Of a DNA stretch of 64,000 bases, positions 51,541-63,647 are shown one piece after another (position 1 is the stretch's first letter; each line of letters starts with the position of its first letter). Made by a program: the position numbers and the translations under genes. Location of the stretch: assembly GCA_963924555.1 (NCBI GenBank), contig OZ004589.1, positions 3,720,001-3,784,000 of the forward strand. Reading direction: 5' to 3'. The notes beneath the pieces are model-generated. The model was not told where the DNA came from, ran no database searches, and saw only the letters and a list, made by a program, of their open reading frames with translations. This DNA is from Crambe crambe (lineage: Eukaryota > Porifera > Demospongiae > Poecilosclerida > Crambeidae).

Positions 51541-51777
51541 AGTTTATACACATCCTCTACGTAGCGTCTATGGAGTGTATAAACTAACTTTGCTGTCTAC
51601 GAAGCATTCGAGAATTTGAGTCGTCCACGAAGGCACTCGAATGGCAATTGACAGTTAGGACTTGAGCTTTACTTCAATTTGAACAATACCATTCCTTAGA
51701 TCAGGTATAGAGCTTCAATATGGTACAGAGATCGTAGATATAGGATGAAGCAGTCGTGAGTTATGGCTGTCAAGAAG

Positions 51778-51823
<46 letters not shown>

Positions 51824-51831
51824 TATTATTA

Positions 51832-51872
<41 letters not shown>

Positions 51873-51915
51873 TATTATTATTATTATTATTATTATATTA
51901 TTATAATTATTATTA

Positions 51916-51959
<44 letters not shown>
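51778..51959 (+). repeat. (ATT)n microsatellite
   Basis: About 180 bp of ATT repeats with a few TAT-phase slips. An open frame runs through it with Tyr, Ile and Leu runs and a 65-residue tail of no recognised family. Confidence 0.95.
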
Positions 51960-51962
<3 letters not shown>

Positions 51963-52552
51963 AGTGTGGGTGTTTTGCGTGTCAAGCCTACATATTATGC
52001 AAACATACACAGACCTGAAAAATTCGATACTGGCTTAAGAATAAGAGTATTAGACCAAACCAGGCACCATTGCGTTCTTCGCATAGCCTGTCCAATTTTA
52101 GGGCACATGAATGAAAGGAGCAACCTTCGTACGGATTACATCAAAAAAGTCATAAATCCTTGATAATCACTCTGAGTAATCTTGCACAACTATATGAGCC
52201 TGCTCTCCGTAGCAATATGATGAAATTATCGCTCGCGATTGCGCTTTAAATATTCCCGTTAGTTTCACAAAACAGTAATTCCATTTTTTATTTTAATTGT
52301 AATTTAACAATTGATAAGATTGTACTGTGTTCTTAAGTTAAGATTTATACTTTATTTCATTTTTAAATGTTCCATTAGTACCGTAAACTAGTAATCAACG
52401 GATTCAGCCTAGATCTTGTTCATTGATTCTAAGAAAATATAGACATAATTATTTAAAGTTCTGACTTTACCAGCATAATTAATAATCAAACCTTAAAGTT
52501 ATTAACTTAAAGATAGTTTCTATCACATGGTGTACGTGCTGTAAAAACTAAA

Positions 52553-52630
52553 ATGTGCATAGTATACCCAAATTGTCGCAGTGTTCACACTAAATCCATT
52601 TTTGCGACAATTTGGTATGTTATGCACACT
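52553..52630. repeat. Small foldback element
   Basis: Arms TGTGCATAGTATACCCAAAT and ATTTGGTATGTTATGCACA with TTGTCGCA/TGCGACAA are inverted around a 20-bp loop. The rest of 51960-53190 shows nothing recognised. Confidence 0.7.
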
Positions 52631-53189
52631 TTAATTTTTATAGCGCGCGGTAAGTACAATATATTTAGCTCCGCCGAGTTTTGAATTATTCAATGATTGT
52701 AGTAGCAGCTTGGGCTACCAGTTAGTCCTTAGGCTTAGTTAGTATGTGATTTCTACTCGTTTCTTTTTTATATATATATATATTTTTAGGGGTAGATTCT
52801 CCGCACGGTATTATTCCTCGCGCTTCATATTTAATTAGTGCACGTTTGCCCTATCTTTACATCGTGGAATTTTATTTTATTAATGTCCAGCCTGTCCTCT
52901 GCAGTGTCCGTACATATATGGCGGTCGATAATTGAAATTCTACTCTACCATCAATGGCAACGAGAGAGCTATAGGGTGAAATGGAAACATATTTGAAAGG
53001 TTCATAATTTTGAATAGTTCACCTTTTTTGATATTATTTTACTTAATGGTGTGGTCCTGCTTATAAACAAGTTAATTTTAGTTATGTAATTTTTTATGAG
53101 CTGAATGATTCTGATCTGGAAGGGCTAGTGCTGATGGAGTAAGTATCTGTACAGTTTGTAATGCTGGCATGTATACAGCTTCGAAAATG

Positions 53190-53690
53190 ATTGCAGCGAG
53201 AGAGCGCAGCTTGCGAGCTGACTCTCAGGTCATGACTCATTGAAATTTTAAATATATATATCCATGTCTATACTCCAAAATGCACCAATCGTGCGCGTAC
53301 GTATGGTACGTGTCCCGAAATAGTTGCGCTGCGAGCGTGCATAATGTGCAAGCTCCAATTGTAATCAAGCTAGATTGTTTTCTACAGCCTTTTGTCATAA
53401 CGCTAGGCTTGTGTAGGCGCTTATATCTAAGTGCTTGTGGTAATTATTTACAACTTTCTATGTATTGAGCTTCCCGGTTGGAACCACAACTTAAATGACT
53501 CTTGTCTCTGATAGCAATATCAAGCACTTGAGCCTACCAGCTGCTCACATATGCAGCACATTTCTATAGTAGTAGTTGTAGAGTATCTAAGGTTAAGTAC
53601 TTGTTACGTATAAACTCAACAGCAAAATCATTAAGAGTTAACTTGCTTGCTCGATTGCTGTCAAAATTAATGTTGCACATTTCACTAGCG
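53190..53690. mobile_element. CAGCGAGCGAGC-family MITE, copy C (inverted)
   Basis: Reverse orientation relative to copies A and B, running from CTGACTCTCAGGTCATGACT to GCTGTCAAAATTAATGTTGC. No coding capacity. Confidence 0.6.
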
Positions 53691-53951
53691 CGATTCATGT
53701 ATGTGTGAGTGTGCATGTGGAAATAATCGATCGAGAATGAAATAAAAATCCATTAATTAGTGCGTAAAATGGCCGGAGTGTAAGGTTGAAAAATTAACTA
53801 TGGAAAAAGGAATTTGAACAACTTATAATAACAATACAGCTTAAAAATTTTAAATATCACGAGATTTGCGAACGTGAAAGCGCGCATATAATCATTGCAG
53901 CCAGCAAATTGACTCTCAGGTCATGACTCATTAAAATTGTATAATTGTGTA

Positions 53952-54430
53952 GGTTACTCGCTACAGAATTTTCTAGGTTTTTTGTCGCCGCGACAAAATC
54001 TCGCAGAGACAAAATACCGGTAAACTGTGACACCCTAATGACTCCTGCAAGTGAGCGAGCGCAGCGACCGTTATATAGGAGAATGGGACGTACTATTCAC
54101 GCATTGTTGTGGCAGGTCCAAAGGGTTCCCTAAGACGACCAAAGTTAGAAGGTATTTTGCACCGTAGCGCATCGGTTAGTACATAGATATAATTATTACA
54201 CGTGTCATAATAATCTATGGTTAGTACTTCATGATATTGAATGTGTGGTCTCGCGTTCGATTCCCGAATTTTTTAAATCTTTAAAAAAAATTAAGTGACC
54301 TGGTGCTGGTGTCACATTTTATTTTGTCGCTGAGAGATTCTGTCGCGGCGACAAAATATTCTAGGATATTATGTCGCGAGCGACCTAATCTCATAGGATA
54401 TTTCGTCGCCGCCAGGATATATTGTCGCGG
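53952..54430. mobile_element. DNA transposon with long GTCGCG-rich inverted repeats
   Basis: Inverted ends of up to 130 bp (TTTGTCGCCGCGACAAAAT, TGTGACACC; mirrored as GGTGTCAC and ATTCTGTCGCGGCGACAAAA). The left end is shorter. A tRNA-like unit lies in the middle at 54158-54275. It has no transposase. Confidence 0.6.
54158..54275 (+). other. tRNA-like (SINE-type) sequence, interrupted
   Basis: An A-box-like region (GCGCATCGGTTAGTAC) and a B-box-like region (GTTCGATTCCC) are present with tRNA order. About 45 bp is inserted after the A box and the GGTTAGTAC motif is repeated on its far side. It is not a working tRNA. A second tRNA-like unit is at 59401-59475 in another MITE. Confidence 0.5.
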
Positions 54431-55345
54431 CATATAAAATAGTTAACAGCGAGCGAGCAAGCAATTATTCTTTAGTGCTACAACTCAAGATTTTGCTTCT
54501 GAGTTTATATTTAACAAAGCACTTAGATAAGCCTGTAGAGCCTCTACAACTACTACGATAGGAATGTGTAGCATTTAAAGTGACCAAGTGAGCAAGTGAA
54601 GTAGCTAGCTGATAGCTTCAGTGCTTGATATTGTTGAGTCATGTTAGTGGTGGTTCCAACAAGTAAGTTCCACGCATAAAAAGCTGTGAATTTTCCACAA
54701 GCACTTAAGTAAGCCAAACGCCTACAATCACTTAGATAAGCCAAGCGCCTCTATGACAAAAGCTGTAGAAAACAATTTCATGCACACCATTTCACGACAC
54801 GTACGTACCGTACATACGCACGTACATACATGGATATACAATTTCAATGAATCATGACCTGAGAGTCAGCTCGTTCGCTCTAATGTATTATAAGAGGTTG
54901 TTTAAATTCCTTTTTCCATAGTTAATTTTCAAGCTTACACTACCGCTATTGTACGATCGCTCGCTATACTAGAGAAATGTGCAACATTAGTTTTGACAGC
55001 GATCGAGCAAGCAAGTTAACTCTTAAATTGATTTAATACGTAGCAAAGTACTTAAGTTTAGATACTCTACAACTATTACTATAGTAATGTGCTGCATTTG
55101 ACAGTGAGCAAGTGAGCAGCTGGTAGGCTCAAATGCTTGATATTGCTATCAGAGACAAGAGTCATTTAAGTTGTGGTTCCAACCGGGAAGCTCAATACAT
55201 AGAAAGTTGTAAATAATTACCACAAGCACTTAGATATAAGCGCCTACATAAGCCTAGCGCCTCTATGACAAAAGGCTGTAGAAAACAATCTAGCTTGATT
55301 ACAATTGGAACTTGCGCATTATGCACGCTCGCAGCGCAACTATGA
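54430..55345. mobile_element. CAGCGAGCGAGC-family MITEs, copies D and E
   Basis: Two adjacent direct copies, about 54430-54890 and 54955-55345. Each starts with a GCGAGCGAGCAAGC-like end and contains the GGTTCCAAC, AGCACTTAGATA and ACAATCTAGCTTG-type interior of copies A to C. Confidence 0.55.
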
Positions 55346-55674
55346 CCTGTACACAGGTCTGTAACAGGTCAGTAAAATCTACAAGTCTGTAACAGGTCCG
55401 TATTTTTAGACTGTATCAGACCTGCTGCCCCACCAACTGCCTACAGATCAAAAATTAGTACTTCCGGTGCCTAGGGTTTACGGATTTTTGTTCTGTTACA
55501 TACCTGTTACAAAATGCTTACAAGTTGTAGATTTTTCGCTGTGTACTGTTTGGCAACGTCTTTGCTGACTCAGCAAACAACGCGGATTGTATTCTAAAAT
55601 CTCGCGCGAACCACCCGCTTCCAATCCCGTGTCCGGAGGTTATGTATCTATGATATATATGAGTATATATCTCA

Positions 55675-56633
55675 TATATTATTTTGTTCTGTTATAGCAC
55701 CTGAGGATTATGGAGAAGTGTTCAATTCAATTGAAACCCTTTCTGCTCAATGGAGGCTAAGCTACATTTAAAAGGGTCTGCATTGGACAGGATCCAGCAA
55801 AACCACCCCAGGGATAGTACAATGTGTCTCGATATGGCCATGATGGAATGGCTCAAACTAAACTACAACTATCACAGGTAAAGAGAAAATTTGGAAAAGG
55901 AGGTAGTTAATTTCATAGACCTGCACGAAAATATCAATACAACCTACTATTGTAGTTATTAAAGCTAGCCTTTTCTACAAAGGCTGAGGTCACCTTGAAA
56001 GTTGGTATCCTAGTAGGCTTTGTTTAAAAAATAGAGCCTTCGTGAGTGCATGTGTGTAGTGTATGGACGATGACCTGAAATAGATTCTTCATGGTTTCTT
56101 GTTCAGTTTCTTTATGCTGCTGCAGGATTTAGAAAATGCTATCCCTAGGTGTTTGGCATTAGGATTATTTCTACGACTAGACATCCAATTACGTATGGTG
56201 TCCTTGGGGTTCTGAGGTTAGATCAGTCAGACCAGACTCGAGTTGCAAACGGCCTGTGGGTTCCTAGACAAGCAAATTGAATCCACACTAATCGTGTTCA
56301 TTAATTGCTTATACATATGCGCATAGGTATGGGAGCTGAGGCTGTGAAGGATATTAATTATTCACTCTTTGAAAGTATCACTACAAAACAAAGTAAGTTT
56401 TTATAATGCAAGAATGCAAGTTTATTAATTTTCCTTTTTTTGATACCGATTCTGCTATAACTATTATTATTGACCCTCTGAATTCTGTACCACTGTTCAC
56501 TGTATGTGATTGAAAATTATTTGTTTTATTATGTGAAATTGGATCCCAGATATCAAAATTATATTTTGTAGCCAATGGAATAACCTTTAATAAATAGCTG
56601 CTTGGGAGAGGAGTGGTGGCGAACATAACGTAC
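55675..56633 (+). repeat. Direct duplicate of the right palindrome arm
   Basis: Matches 57096-58045 in direct orientation with a few percent difference, and ends exactly where the palindrome's right arm begins. It contains its own copy of the death-domain exon (about 55695-55878), so this exon occurs three times within 8 kb. Confidence 0.85.
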
Positions 56634-57114
56634 TATCACATTGTCCAAGAGCTGGATCAGGGGATTGCTTCTTCTTACAACAATTCTGGGACACACAAGT
56701 CCCCTCAACTGCCCTATAACACTTATCAGGATGACATTATGTTCATAATAAGAGAGGATACTTTAGGAATAGATCCCATGGCTCCATGCTTATGTAATAG
56801 GCTCATAATTTGTCTGTCCACCGAGCCAGTGTTTAATAATAATTGTTAAATGTCTCTGGAATACCGGTAGATGAGAGAATACATTCTGATCAATTTTCAT
56901 GTTTAAGACACCAGCAGTGAGCTGATCACTCACTCTTGTTTTTTTTTGTTTTGTTTTTTTTTTTTTTGTTTTTTTGGTTAAAGTTATAGCGGTTATAATA
57001 AATGATCAAGGGATCAAGTGAATGCAAATAGGCTTTAGTAGTTGTTCCTTATTAAGAACACTGATTTTTTCCCCACTAAGAATCATTTTTCCCCTCATAT
57101 ATTTTGTTCTGTTA

Positions 57115-57805
57115 TAGCACCTGAGGATTATGGAGAAGTGTTCCATTCAATTGAAAGCCTTTCTGCTCAATGGAGGCTAAGCTACATTTAAAAGGGTCTG
57201 CATTTGACAGGATCCAGCAAAATCACCCCAGGGATAGTGCAATGTGTCTCAATATGGCCATGATGGAATGGCTCAAACTAAACTACAACTATCACAGGTA
57301 AAGAGAATTTGGGAAAGGAGGTAGTTAATTTCATAGACCTGCACGAAAATATCAATACAACCTACTATTGTAGTTATTAAAGCTAGATACAAAGGCTGAG
57401 GTCACCTTGAAAGTTGGTATCCTAGTAGGCTTTGTTCAAAAAAATAGAGCCTTCGTGAGTGCATGTGTGTAGTGTATGGACGATGACCTAAAATAGATTC
57501 TTCATGGTTTCTTGTTCAGTTTCTCTATGCTGCTGCAGCATTTAGAAAATGCTATCCCTAGGTGTTTGGCATTAGGATTATTTCTACGACTAGACATCCA
57601 ATTACGTATGGTGTCCTTGGGGTTCTGAGGTTAGATCAGTCAGACCACACTCGAGTTGCAAAAGGCCTGTGGGTTCCTAGACAAGGAAATTGAATCCACA
57701 CTAATCGTGTTCATTAATTGCTTATACATATGCACATAGGTATGGGAGCTGAGGCTGTGAAGGATATTAATTATGCACTTTTTGAAAGTATCGCTACTAA
57801 ACAAA
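57115..57805 (+). pseudogene. Broken death-domain gene exons in the right arm
   Basis: The first exon, 57118-57298, follows an AG and ends at a GT donor. It encodes PEDYGEVFHSIESLSAQWRL and, one frame over, HLKGSAFDRIQQNHPRDSAM then MMEWLKLNYNY, together the helix pattern of a death domain (Trp in helix 2, DRI, EWL). A one-base shift separates the halves in all three copies. A second exon, 57740-57806, encodes GAEAVKDINYALFESIATKQ. A homologous exon in the other arm lies on the minus strand near 50280. Probably a fragment of a death-domain receptor or adaptor. Confidence 0.5.
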
Positions 57806-58422
57806 GTAAGTTTTTATAATGCAAGAATGCAAGTTTATTAATTATCCTTTTTTTCTTATACCGATTCTGCTATAACTGTTATTGGAATTGACCCTCTGAA
57901 TTCTGTATTACCACTGTTCACTGTATGTGATTGAAAATTATTGTGAAATTGGATCCCAGATATCAAAATTATATTTTGTAACCAATGGAATAACCTTTAA
58001 TAAATAGCTGCTTGGGAGAGGAGTGGTGGCGAACATAACGTACTTATTTGTATGGTAACCTTAGGTGGGGGTGGGGCAGACCTGTAACACTATAGCCATC
58101 CAACTTCTCTCCCTAGCCTTGAAAGTTAGCTTCTTCTTTTTCTTCAGACCCTCCCTCTCTCAAACACACTCTATGCGATGACACTTCAGTTTGACAAAGG
58201 TGCAAGTTATCAACTAGGAATGCAAAGCATTGTGGGGCAAGCGCACGTGCTAAGTTTACCCAAGGTCATCACGGAAAGAAACTACAATGTTAGGATGGAC
58301 GTACAATATAAATATTTATACATTTGCATAATTAGTGAAAGGTCGTCATCACTAGTGTGGGGATCTAGATTACCATTAAGCTGACCCTTGTCATCATAAT
58401 CTTTTTACCCCCATTACAGCAT

Positions 58423-58429
58423 AGATACT
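58423..58429 (+). repeat. Target-site duplication, left
   Basis: ATTACAG directly before the P-like transposon; the partner is at 63666-63672. The uninterrupted site is seen once, in inverted orientation, at 49646-49652. Confidence 0.85.
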
Positions 58430-58987
58430 GTACATTAGGGATAGGAAACGCGCAAAAATTTTTCGGGCAATGACGTCACAGCGATGGAATTAGCTCGTTA
58501 CGGTACCTGCATAGTAACGGTTATTTATGCGAGTAGGGAAGTTTTCGGTGGTCTAAGCTGTCTCCTCCGAAATTGATAACTGGAGGATTATCAATGTAAA
58601 AAGGTTCTAAATTCTAGTAAGTGTCAATTGTCATAGTCTGCTTTGAGGTTCTGCACGTACCATGCAACTGTGCATGCAAATTCTTAATGCTGAGGATAAT
58701 ACTTTGTGGGAATTTTTTGGATGATATTAAATAGACACAATAGTATAGGTATTTTCAACAGGCAGTTTCTACACAACTACATGCCATTATCCCATTTAGA
58801 ATGATAGGTATTATGTTCATTGCTGGTTTTAGTGTTTTTCTTAGTGACATTCTAGACAGAGTTTGCGGGATTCTTTCTCAAGGCATATAAGTTTCTTCAA
58901 TTTCCATTTCTTATCATTATACATAGTAATGGTTACTACATGCCATAAATATAAGGAATCTTTGTTTGGTATAAACAGAAGCAAGTA

Positions 58988-61900
58988 ATGGGGAAACGAA
59001 AATTACGCCTCAAGGTTGAAAAAAATGAAGAAAGAAAGACAGCAGAGTACATCATCAGGCCCAAAGGGCGCCCACCAAAGAAGGGTACAAAACGTTATGG
59101 AGATTATAAGCAGAGAGTAGGTGGTACTCTATGATCATAGGTACCTAAAAAATAATGTCAACTCCTGTGTATAGGTGAATATGAAATTGGCTTCCATAAA
59201 ACAGCGCATAACTCTCCCTAGTTCAGAATATAATGGAAGGATGTCTCACCACTCACGAATGAATGCATTACTTTCTGTAAACGCTGTGGCTATTCGTCCG
59301 GCAGCCGGATACTATTTTCAGAGCTATTCTTCCGGCAGTGCTGGCACTTAGAAAATTTTCAAAGATTGAAAATCTGAAAGAAGAAAAAGAAGCAGCAATT
59401 CCGGGATCGAACCCACGATCGGACGTTCCAAAGCACACGGCACTAACCAATACACTACGGTGGCAACGCTGCAAAACTCAGTTCGAGAGTGATATTTATA
59501 CTTGTTACTCTCTGGTGGCCTTAGGGAGCCCTTTGGGCCTGCACTGCAAGCTGGGCGAGTGTTGCCTAGCCTTGGAGTCACAACAGTGCGTGAATAGTAC
59601 GTCCCATGCACCTAACGCTCGCTGCGCTCGCTCCCTTGCAGGAGCTTTTATAATACATAGGCCAGCTTCGCTGGCCTATTTAGACTGCCGGACGAATAGC
59701 TCTGAAAATAGTATATACCCGGCTGCCGGACGAATAGCCACTTCGTTCTGTAAAATGTCTGCTGAATGTACTATGATGAAATACTGCCTTACCATCAAAA
59801 GTGATAGCTCTTGGACTGTTCATGTGTATGGACAGAAAATTCAACCTCACTGTTGCAGAGCACTTGATACAGTTCCATCTAGGGTTGACCACAACTCAAT
59901 ATCATCATTATTAGAAATTCTTGACAATTCAACATTATGCCATGGTAATGAAGATAGGAAGTTTGTAGATATGATTGCTAAGCGTAAAGAGAAGAATGTT
60001 GTCTCGTCAGATGGTAGAGTAGTGGCATATCTAGATAACACCAAGGTAAGACACCATACAAGTGTACTGCATTTAACAGTGCTATGTAATAATGTGTATT
60101 GCATGACAGGCACTCCCGGCTACAGTTAGAACCACTTTGTGCGAAGTTATCCTGATCACTGGAAAGAGATGTAATGTTTGCACTTCATATAGGAGCAACC
60201 TTAGAGCAATGCACTATCGTGCACACACTGTATCCACTATGTCACCTTCTGTGCATGCTTCTACCTCAAGTCACACTAACATGCGATATCTGAATACACC
60301 TCAGAAATTCAAGCGATATAGAGGCTTAAAGGCTAGATGTGTTGCAGCAGAAAAGAAAGTGAAAAGGCTCAAAGAGAGCATAAGTAAATTGATTACATCA
60401 AGCAGCATTGAAGTGGACAACAATCTAAACCATGATCTATCCAAAATAATGCATGATAACCAAGGCAAAATCATTAAAGATTTTCCAGAAGATTCATTCC
60501 AACGTCTATTTTGGAACCAGCAAATGCAATCTCTTTCAGTGAAGAATGATAGACAGTTGAGGTGGCATCCTATGATTATAAAATGGTGTCTTCATCTAAA
60601 GATGATTTCATCTGCAGCGTATCATGCTATGAGATCATCAGGCTTTATCAAGTTACCATCTGAACGCACTTTGAGAGATTATACTCATCTTATTAAGGCA
60701 GCTACTGGTATTCAACCAGAAGTCAGTGTCCAGCTTATGAAGGAAGCCAAAGTGAAGGATTTGGAAGAATGGCAAAAATATGTTGCAGTTGTATTTGATG
60801 AAATAAAAATTAAGGAGGACCTAGTCTATAACAAACACACATATGAGATTATTGGATTCATTGATTTGGGTGATGTGAACAATCAACTGAATTCAATGGC
60901 AGAGATTGCTTGTAAGGGTGAATTCAGTCCCAATAAAGTAGCAACACATATGTTGGTTTTTATGGTGCGGAGCTTATTTACAAACTTTGAATTTCCATAT
61001 GCTCAGTTTGCTACAAGGCGGTTATCATCATCTGATTTAGCTCTTATGGCATGGGACGTGGTGAGGAACTTGGAAATATGTGACCTCAAGGTCATAGCTT
61101 TGTCATGTGATGGGGCCTCTACAAACAGGTGCTTCTTCAAGATGTATTCTTCTGATTGCAAGAAGCAGCCAACCTATAAGACCAGAAATCCTTACTGCAA
61201 TGATGATCGTTACATTTATTTTATATCAGATGTACCACATTTAATGAAGACTGCTCGTAATTGCTGGGCTAATTCATTTGCACATGGAGGACATCGCCCC
61301 TTGTGGGTAAGCCTTAAGCTAGACAAGCATAGCACACTCAGTAACTGCATGCAGTGACCAATCAGTGAGCTATTAATTTTTCTAGATAAATGGGAAGCAC
61401 ATAAGCTGGCAGCACCTTCACAATTTATATAAGAAGTGTCAAACTAGTACTGGATTAACATTCATCAAAAAGATTAAATGGGAGCACTTGATCTTAACAT
61501 CGTACAGTCGTATGAGAGTAGACCTTGCTGTCCAGGTTAGCTACCTAGCCAAATTACTATCAAAGCATTATGGCACTTTCATGATTGTTCAAGGTTATGA
61601 GTACAACGGTGGCAACTGCTTTTGCTTACTTTGGTGATCCTGACACATTTGAGACTGAGAGGTTCATTAGAATATTCGATAAGTTTTTTGACTGCATGAA
61701 TGTTCGCTCCTTCACTGAATGCTTTGAGAAGAGGAAGCCAGATAGACGACCTTATAGGTCTGTGGATGACCCACGATTTGATGTGAGTTCCTATAAAATT
61801 GTATATAGCTAAGTATGACTAAATATCTCTTGTATTGAAGTGGCTACAGGACTGCTTTCTGGGATATCTTGAGGAGTGGCAGAATAGTGTTGATACAAGA

Positions 61901-62364
61901 ACCACTTTCACAAAAGGACAGAAGAAAATGATGTGCCTCTCTAGGGAGACTCTTGATGGCCTAAAGATAACTGGTATAGAGGATAAAACAGCTATATTCA
62001 GTGCATGCAATAACCTCATCAACTTTTAAAGTACCCCATGCAGCATCCCTTATTTTTTGTTGCAGTGAACTCCTTTGTAGATATGGCAAAGTACCTCTTG
62101 AGACAACATGGGGTGAAGTACTTATTCAGTGAAAGATTCTGTCAAGATCCTGTGGAAGAATTCTTTGGCAAGCAACGTGCCTGTGGTGGCCGGAATGACA
62201 ATCCTACTGTAAAACAGTTTATGGATAACACTACTTCGCTGAGATTGCAGGGTTCAGTGGCACTTGACCCTGTCAGAGGAAATTGCAGAAAGAGAAGAAG
62301 ACAAAAAGAAATAGTCATTGATGAAACCCCCCTCCCAAAAAGAAAGAGGAGAATGGACAAGTAA
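58988..62364 (+). CDS. P-element/THAP9-like transposase, interrupted by a MITE
   Basis: Exons: 58988-59116, 59175-60045 (contains the MITE 59282-59745), 60110-61306, 61386-61535, 61594-61782, 61841-61973, 62066-62364. From 60110 to the stop the frame is continuous for about 660 residues. Family signatures are KLPSERTLRDY, VAVVFDEIKIKEDLVYNKHT followed by GFIDLGD (first acidic residue), ALSCDGASTNRCFF (second Asp), FISDVPHLMKTARNCW, and ERFCQDPVEEFFGKQR (final acidic region). The RNase H-like core thus looks complete. The N-terminus is basic (GRPPKKGTKRYGDYKQR) and lacks a recognisable THAP finger. A coiled-coil segment lies around CVAAEKKVKRLKESISKL. The tail ends in a nuclear-signal-like KRKRRMDK. 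The MITE in exon 2 brings stop codons, so full-length protein is unlikely. Confidence 0.8.
59282..59745. mobile_element. MITE nested in the transposase exon, with 9-bp flanking repeats
   Basis: Inverted ends contain GTGGCTATTCGTCCGG. TTCTGTAAA is repeated on both sides (59273 and 59746). A subterminal repeat (CTATTTTCAGAGCTATTC) also mirrors. It encloses a tRNA-like unit on the minus strand. It is inserted in the second exon of the P-like transposase. Confidence 0.8.
59401..59475 (-). other. tRNA-like (SINE-type) sequence in the nested MITE
   Basis: On the minus strand, an A-box-like GTATTGGTTAGTGCCGTG is followed by the B box GGTTCGATCCC at tRNA spacing. The anticodon arm is poor and the acceptor stem does not pair well, so a tRNA-derived repeat is more likely than a tRNA gene. 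Confidence 0.5.
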
Positions 62365-62429
62365 TGACAATATGACATTAATATGATGGTATATTGTATG
62401 TACTGGATGTATCTTGTGTGTTCATGATG

Positions 62430-63647
62430 TTATTGTTTCCCACATCTTCCAGCTAGTTCTTTCTTCTCTTCATCATCTTCTTCTTCATCATCTTCGTCAT
62501 CATCATCAAAATCATCCTCTTCTTCTGCTTCCTCTTCAATTTCAGTATCTTCTTTTTTCCTTCCCTTTATATCTATACTCTTAAGTTTCAATTGCTTACG
62601 CAATGACTTTGATCTTTTGGTAGATTTTTTTTTAGTCTGCTTATAGCTTTCCATCCACCGTCTTGTTAAAGCATTACATCTTATAGATAGCCAAATGCTA
62701 CATATCTCTTTCAGGAGTTCCTGGGCACATTCATCATCATCTATATCTACAGACAGTAAACTCCACTGAAATTGAATATCTGTACTCTCTTCAATTTTTT
62801 TAAGAAGCTCTTCCTTAGATAAAACTAAAGGTTCTCCTTCACGGAGCAGCATCTCTAGCATACGAAACAGTGAGTATGTCACATCATTTATTTCAAATAG
62901 TCCACCACGATTCATTTCCTCTATCCATGCTGTGGCATATGTTGCAAAACTTCCTTCATTTCCATTCACTTTCATGTGAGATAAGCACTCAATATATGAA
63001 CTGGCCTTTTCACTGCTCTTCTTTTCATATTTTTTGAATAACTTAAATGGAACATATCCAGCTATGTACCTAATTATATTATCCTCGTCCGTGCTCAAGC
63101 TCAAGGCAGGAGATGTGCACATTTCGGATTCATCATTGCTTGTGAAATATGATATATAGATATCATCAAACAACTTTTGGTTAGTGAACTGTTTCAGCAT
63201 TCTATCTACTGTGAGCTGCTTTCCTAAACTTCGATAAAGATTGTCCCACACCTTTTCCAAATCACTAAATACGATAGAATGGAACCTTGATAAAACTCTT
63301 TCCTTGGGTCTTCTTTTATATTTTTTTACAGGAAATATTTTCTCAATTCTGTTAATGAGTGCAGAAGCAAACTTGCAGAATATTTCTTCATTTTCTGTAG
63401 CTGCATCAAGAAGCTCTGTTGCTGCTCTCCTTGTGATGGTGTTCCTTGGTGTATCCAGAAGGTACTCTGGGCTTTCAAGAATTAAAGAAATTACTTTCTT
63501 GACCTTATTCATTATTTTGCGAGCATATAATTCCGAGAGTAGACAATTTCTCTTAGCAACAACATTAATTATTATTATCACGTGAGCATAACGCGGATGA
63601 TCAAAAATAGAATCAATTAATTGCGCGCGTTTCCTATCCCTACTCAT
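62430..63647 (-). CDS. Second transposon protein, 405 residues, function unknown
   Basis: A single open frame reading toward the transposase, ending 65 bp from its stop. Visible features: a mostly helical N-terminal half; a short motif IRYIAGYVPFKLFKKYEK at about residues 190-207, of a kind seen in the C-terminal part of several transposases; a conserved block GGLFEIND to WLSIRCNALTRRW; a Lys-rich stretch; and a very acidic tail (about residues 368-397, Asp/Glu runs). No catalytic motif is recognised. The relic at 27590-27997 encodes the same C-terminal block, so the gene is a standing part of this element family. Possible roles are DNA binding or a transposase partner; both are guesses. Confidence 0.75.
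   Translation of the reverse strand: MSRDRKRAQLIDSIFDHPRYAHVIIIINVVAKRNCLLSELYARKIMNKVKKVISLILESPEYLLDTPRNTITRRAATELLDAATENEEIFCKFASALINRIEKIFPVKKYKRRPKERVLSRFHSIVFSDLEKVWDNLYRSLGKQLTVDRMLKQFTNQKLFDDIYISYFTSNDESEMCTSPALSLSTDEDNIIRYIAGYVPFKLFKKYEKKSSEKASSYIECLSHMKVNGNEGSFATYATAWIEEMNRGGLFEINDVTYSLFRMLEMLLREGEPLVLSKEELLKKIEESTDIQFQWSLLSVDIDDDECAQELLKEICSIWLSIRCNALTRRWMESYKQTKKKSTKRSKSLRKQLKLKSIDIKGRKKEDTEIEEEAEEEDDFDDDDEDDEEEDDEEKKELAGRCGKQ

Larger units (their letters stand above)
56634..58429. repeat. Right arm of the large palindrome, inner part
   Basis: Reverse complement of 49653-51424. It is interrupted at 58430 by the P-like transposon and resumes at 63673. Confidence 0.9.

Noticed and set aside
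51756-52163. Tyr/Ile/Leu-run protein
   Set aside because: Reading of the ATT microsatellite; the tail has no recognisable domain.
54158-54275. Functional tRNA gene
   Set aside because: A and B boxes are separated by an insertion and the cloverleaf does not close.
59401-59475. Functional tRNA gene (minus strand)
   Set aside because: The B box is good but acceptor and anticodon stems pair poorly and it lies inside a MITE; a tRNA-derived repeat is more likely.
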